Below, piece by piece: positions 5,491-6,093 of a stretch of 6,093 nt of DNA (position 1 is the first letter of the stretch; every line of letters starts with the position of its first letter). The translations under genes were made by a program, and so were the position numbers. Source of the DNA: Hyphomicrobiales bacterium (GTDB lineage: Bacteria > Pseudomonadota > Alphaproteobacteria > Rhizobiales > Xanthobacteraceae); contig JAFKKQ010000291.1 in the NCBI GenBank assembly GCA_017304505.1, positions 1-6,093 on the forward strand, given 5' to 3'. Below the pieces are notes generated by a model, which did not search any database, was not told the DNA's origin, and worked only from the letters and a program-made list of their open reading frames with translations.

Positions 5491-6093
5491 ATGATTACGC
5501 GGCGCAATTTCGTGGCGGTGGCCGGCTTGTCGGTGCTGGCCGGCGGTGTCCGGCCGGCGGCCGCGCAGGCGCAGGCCTATCCGACCCAGCCCATTCGCAT
5601 TCTGGTCGGATATCCGGCCGGCGGTGGCGTCGATATCGTGGCGCGGCTTGTCGCCGACCCGATGAAGGAGGCGCTCGGCCAGCCGGTGGTGGTTGAGAAC
5701 CGCACCGGCGCCGCGGCGATGATTGCGGCCAACGCGGTGGCCAAGGCCGCGCCGGATGGGCACACGCTGCTGATGGCGGCGTCGGGTGAAGTGGCGATCA
5801 ACCACTCACTCTACAAAGAGAAGATGACTTACGACCCGGCCAAGGAACTGACGCCGGTGGCGATGATCGGCATCGTGCCTTGCGTCGTGGTGGTTGCCGC
5901 GAACAGCCCGATCCATAACCCCAAGGAACTCGTCGCTTACGCCAAGGCCAATCCCGGCAAGCTGTCGTTCTCCTCGTCGGGCGTCGGCAATCCGCAGCAT
6001 CTTGCCGGCGAACTGATGAACAGCATGGCCGGGATCGATGTGCTCCATGTGCCGTATCGCGGGTCCGCGCCGGCGGTAACCGACGTGGCGACG
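5491..6093 (+). CDS. Bug/TctC-family tripartite tricarboxylate transporter substrate-binding protein, N-terminal part
   Basis: The first 201 codons of a periplasmic solute-binding protein; the frame is open to the window edge, and family members run to about 320-330 residues. Residues 1-27 form an export signal with a twin-arginine-like TRRNFVAVAG and small-residue cleavage sites near AAA (23-25) or AQA (25-27). The mature part starts with the typical YPTQPIRILVGYPAGGGVDIVAR (30-52), then VVVENRTGAAAMIAANAVAKAAPDG (66-90), the FSSSGVGNP ligand-binding segment (about 161-169) and HVPYRGSAPAVTDV (186-199). These are hallmarks of the Bug family, which binds organic acids and related small molecules and delivers them to TctAB-type permeases. 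No permease gene is in view; many alphaproteobacteria carry numerous unlinked Bug genes, so an orphan is possible. The ligand cannot be read from the sequence. The 26-nt gap suggests possible co-transcription with gpt. Confidence 0.93.
   Translation, partial: MITRRNFVAVAGLSVLAGGVRPAAAQAQAYPTQPIRILVGYPAGGGVDIVARLVADPMKEALGQPVVVENRTGAAAMIAANAVAKAAPDGHTLLMAASGEVAINHSLYKEKMTYDPAKELTPVAMIGIVPCVVVVAANSPIHNPKELVAYAKANPGKLSFSSSGVGNPQHLAGELMNSMAGIDVLHVPYRGSAPAVTDVAT

Noticed and set aside
1..6093. Mobile element, CRISPR array, toxin-antitoxin or defence system
   Set aside because: No transposase, integrase, regularly spaced repeats, target-site duplications or small toxin-like gene pairs are visible. 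Composition is uniform apart from the AT-rich patches in the 3878-4124 spacer.

Overview
The window looks like chromosomal DNA of a GC-rich alphaproteobacterium, most likely a Rhizobiales member near Bradyrhizobium, Rhodopseudomonas or Xanthobacteraceae. This is inferred from strong GC third-position bias, alphaproteobacterial-looking proteins (a CNT transporter starting MQALQSG, a CinA-type protein without the deamidase domain next to a Gpt-type enzyme) and a Bug-family solute-binding protein. No rRNA, tRNA, CRISPR array, insertion sequence or prophage gene is visible, and the coding density is that of an ordinary core or housekeeping stretch.

Layout, left to right. Positions 1-181 hold the first 60 codons of a concentrative nucleoside transporter, read leftward and cut by the window edge. 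It diverges from a small cyclophilin-like fold protein (258-629, +). That gene converges, with a 4-nt gap, on a short-chain dehydrogenase/reductase (634-1389, -). A 214-nt spacer holds overlapping inverted repeats and a candidate promoter for the reductase. Next comes a large membrane-anchored GGDEF-EAL protein (1604-3877, -) with a periplasmic CHASE4-like sensor region. A 247-nt divergent spacer with AT-rich stretches (3878-4124) carries a candidate sigma70-type promoter and a near-consensus CtrA-like box. To its right is a rightward series: a CinA N-terminal-domain protein (4125-4892), xanthine-guanine phosphoribosyltransferase gpt (4946-5464), and the start of a tripartite-tricarboxylate-type solute-binding protein (5491 to the window end).

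How the genes may relate. The cinA-like and gpt genes are tightly spaced (53 nt) and probably co-transcribed; the solute-binding gene follows 26 nt later with its own strong Shine-Dalgarno and may be in the same transcript. Nucleoside uptake at the left edge and purine-base salvage at the right are thematically related, but they lie on opposite sides of unrelated genes and I infer no operon between them. The most informative features are the c-di-GMP gene (catalytic residues of both domains intact, primary inhibitory site lost, possible CtrA-like box upstream) and the repeat-rich control region before the reductase. I found no convincing new multi-gene system.
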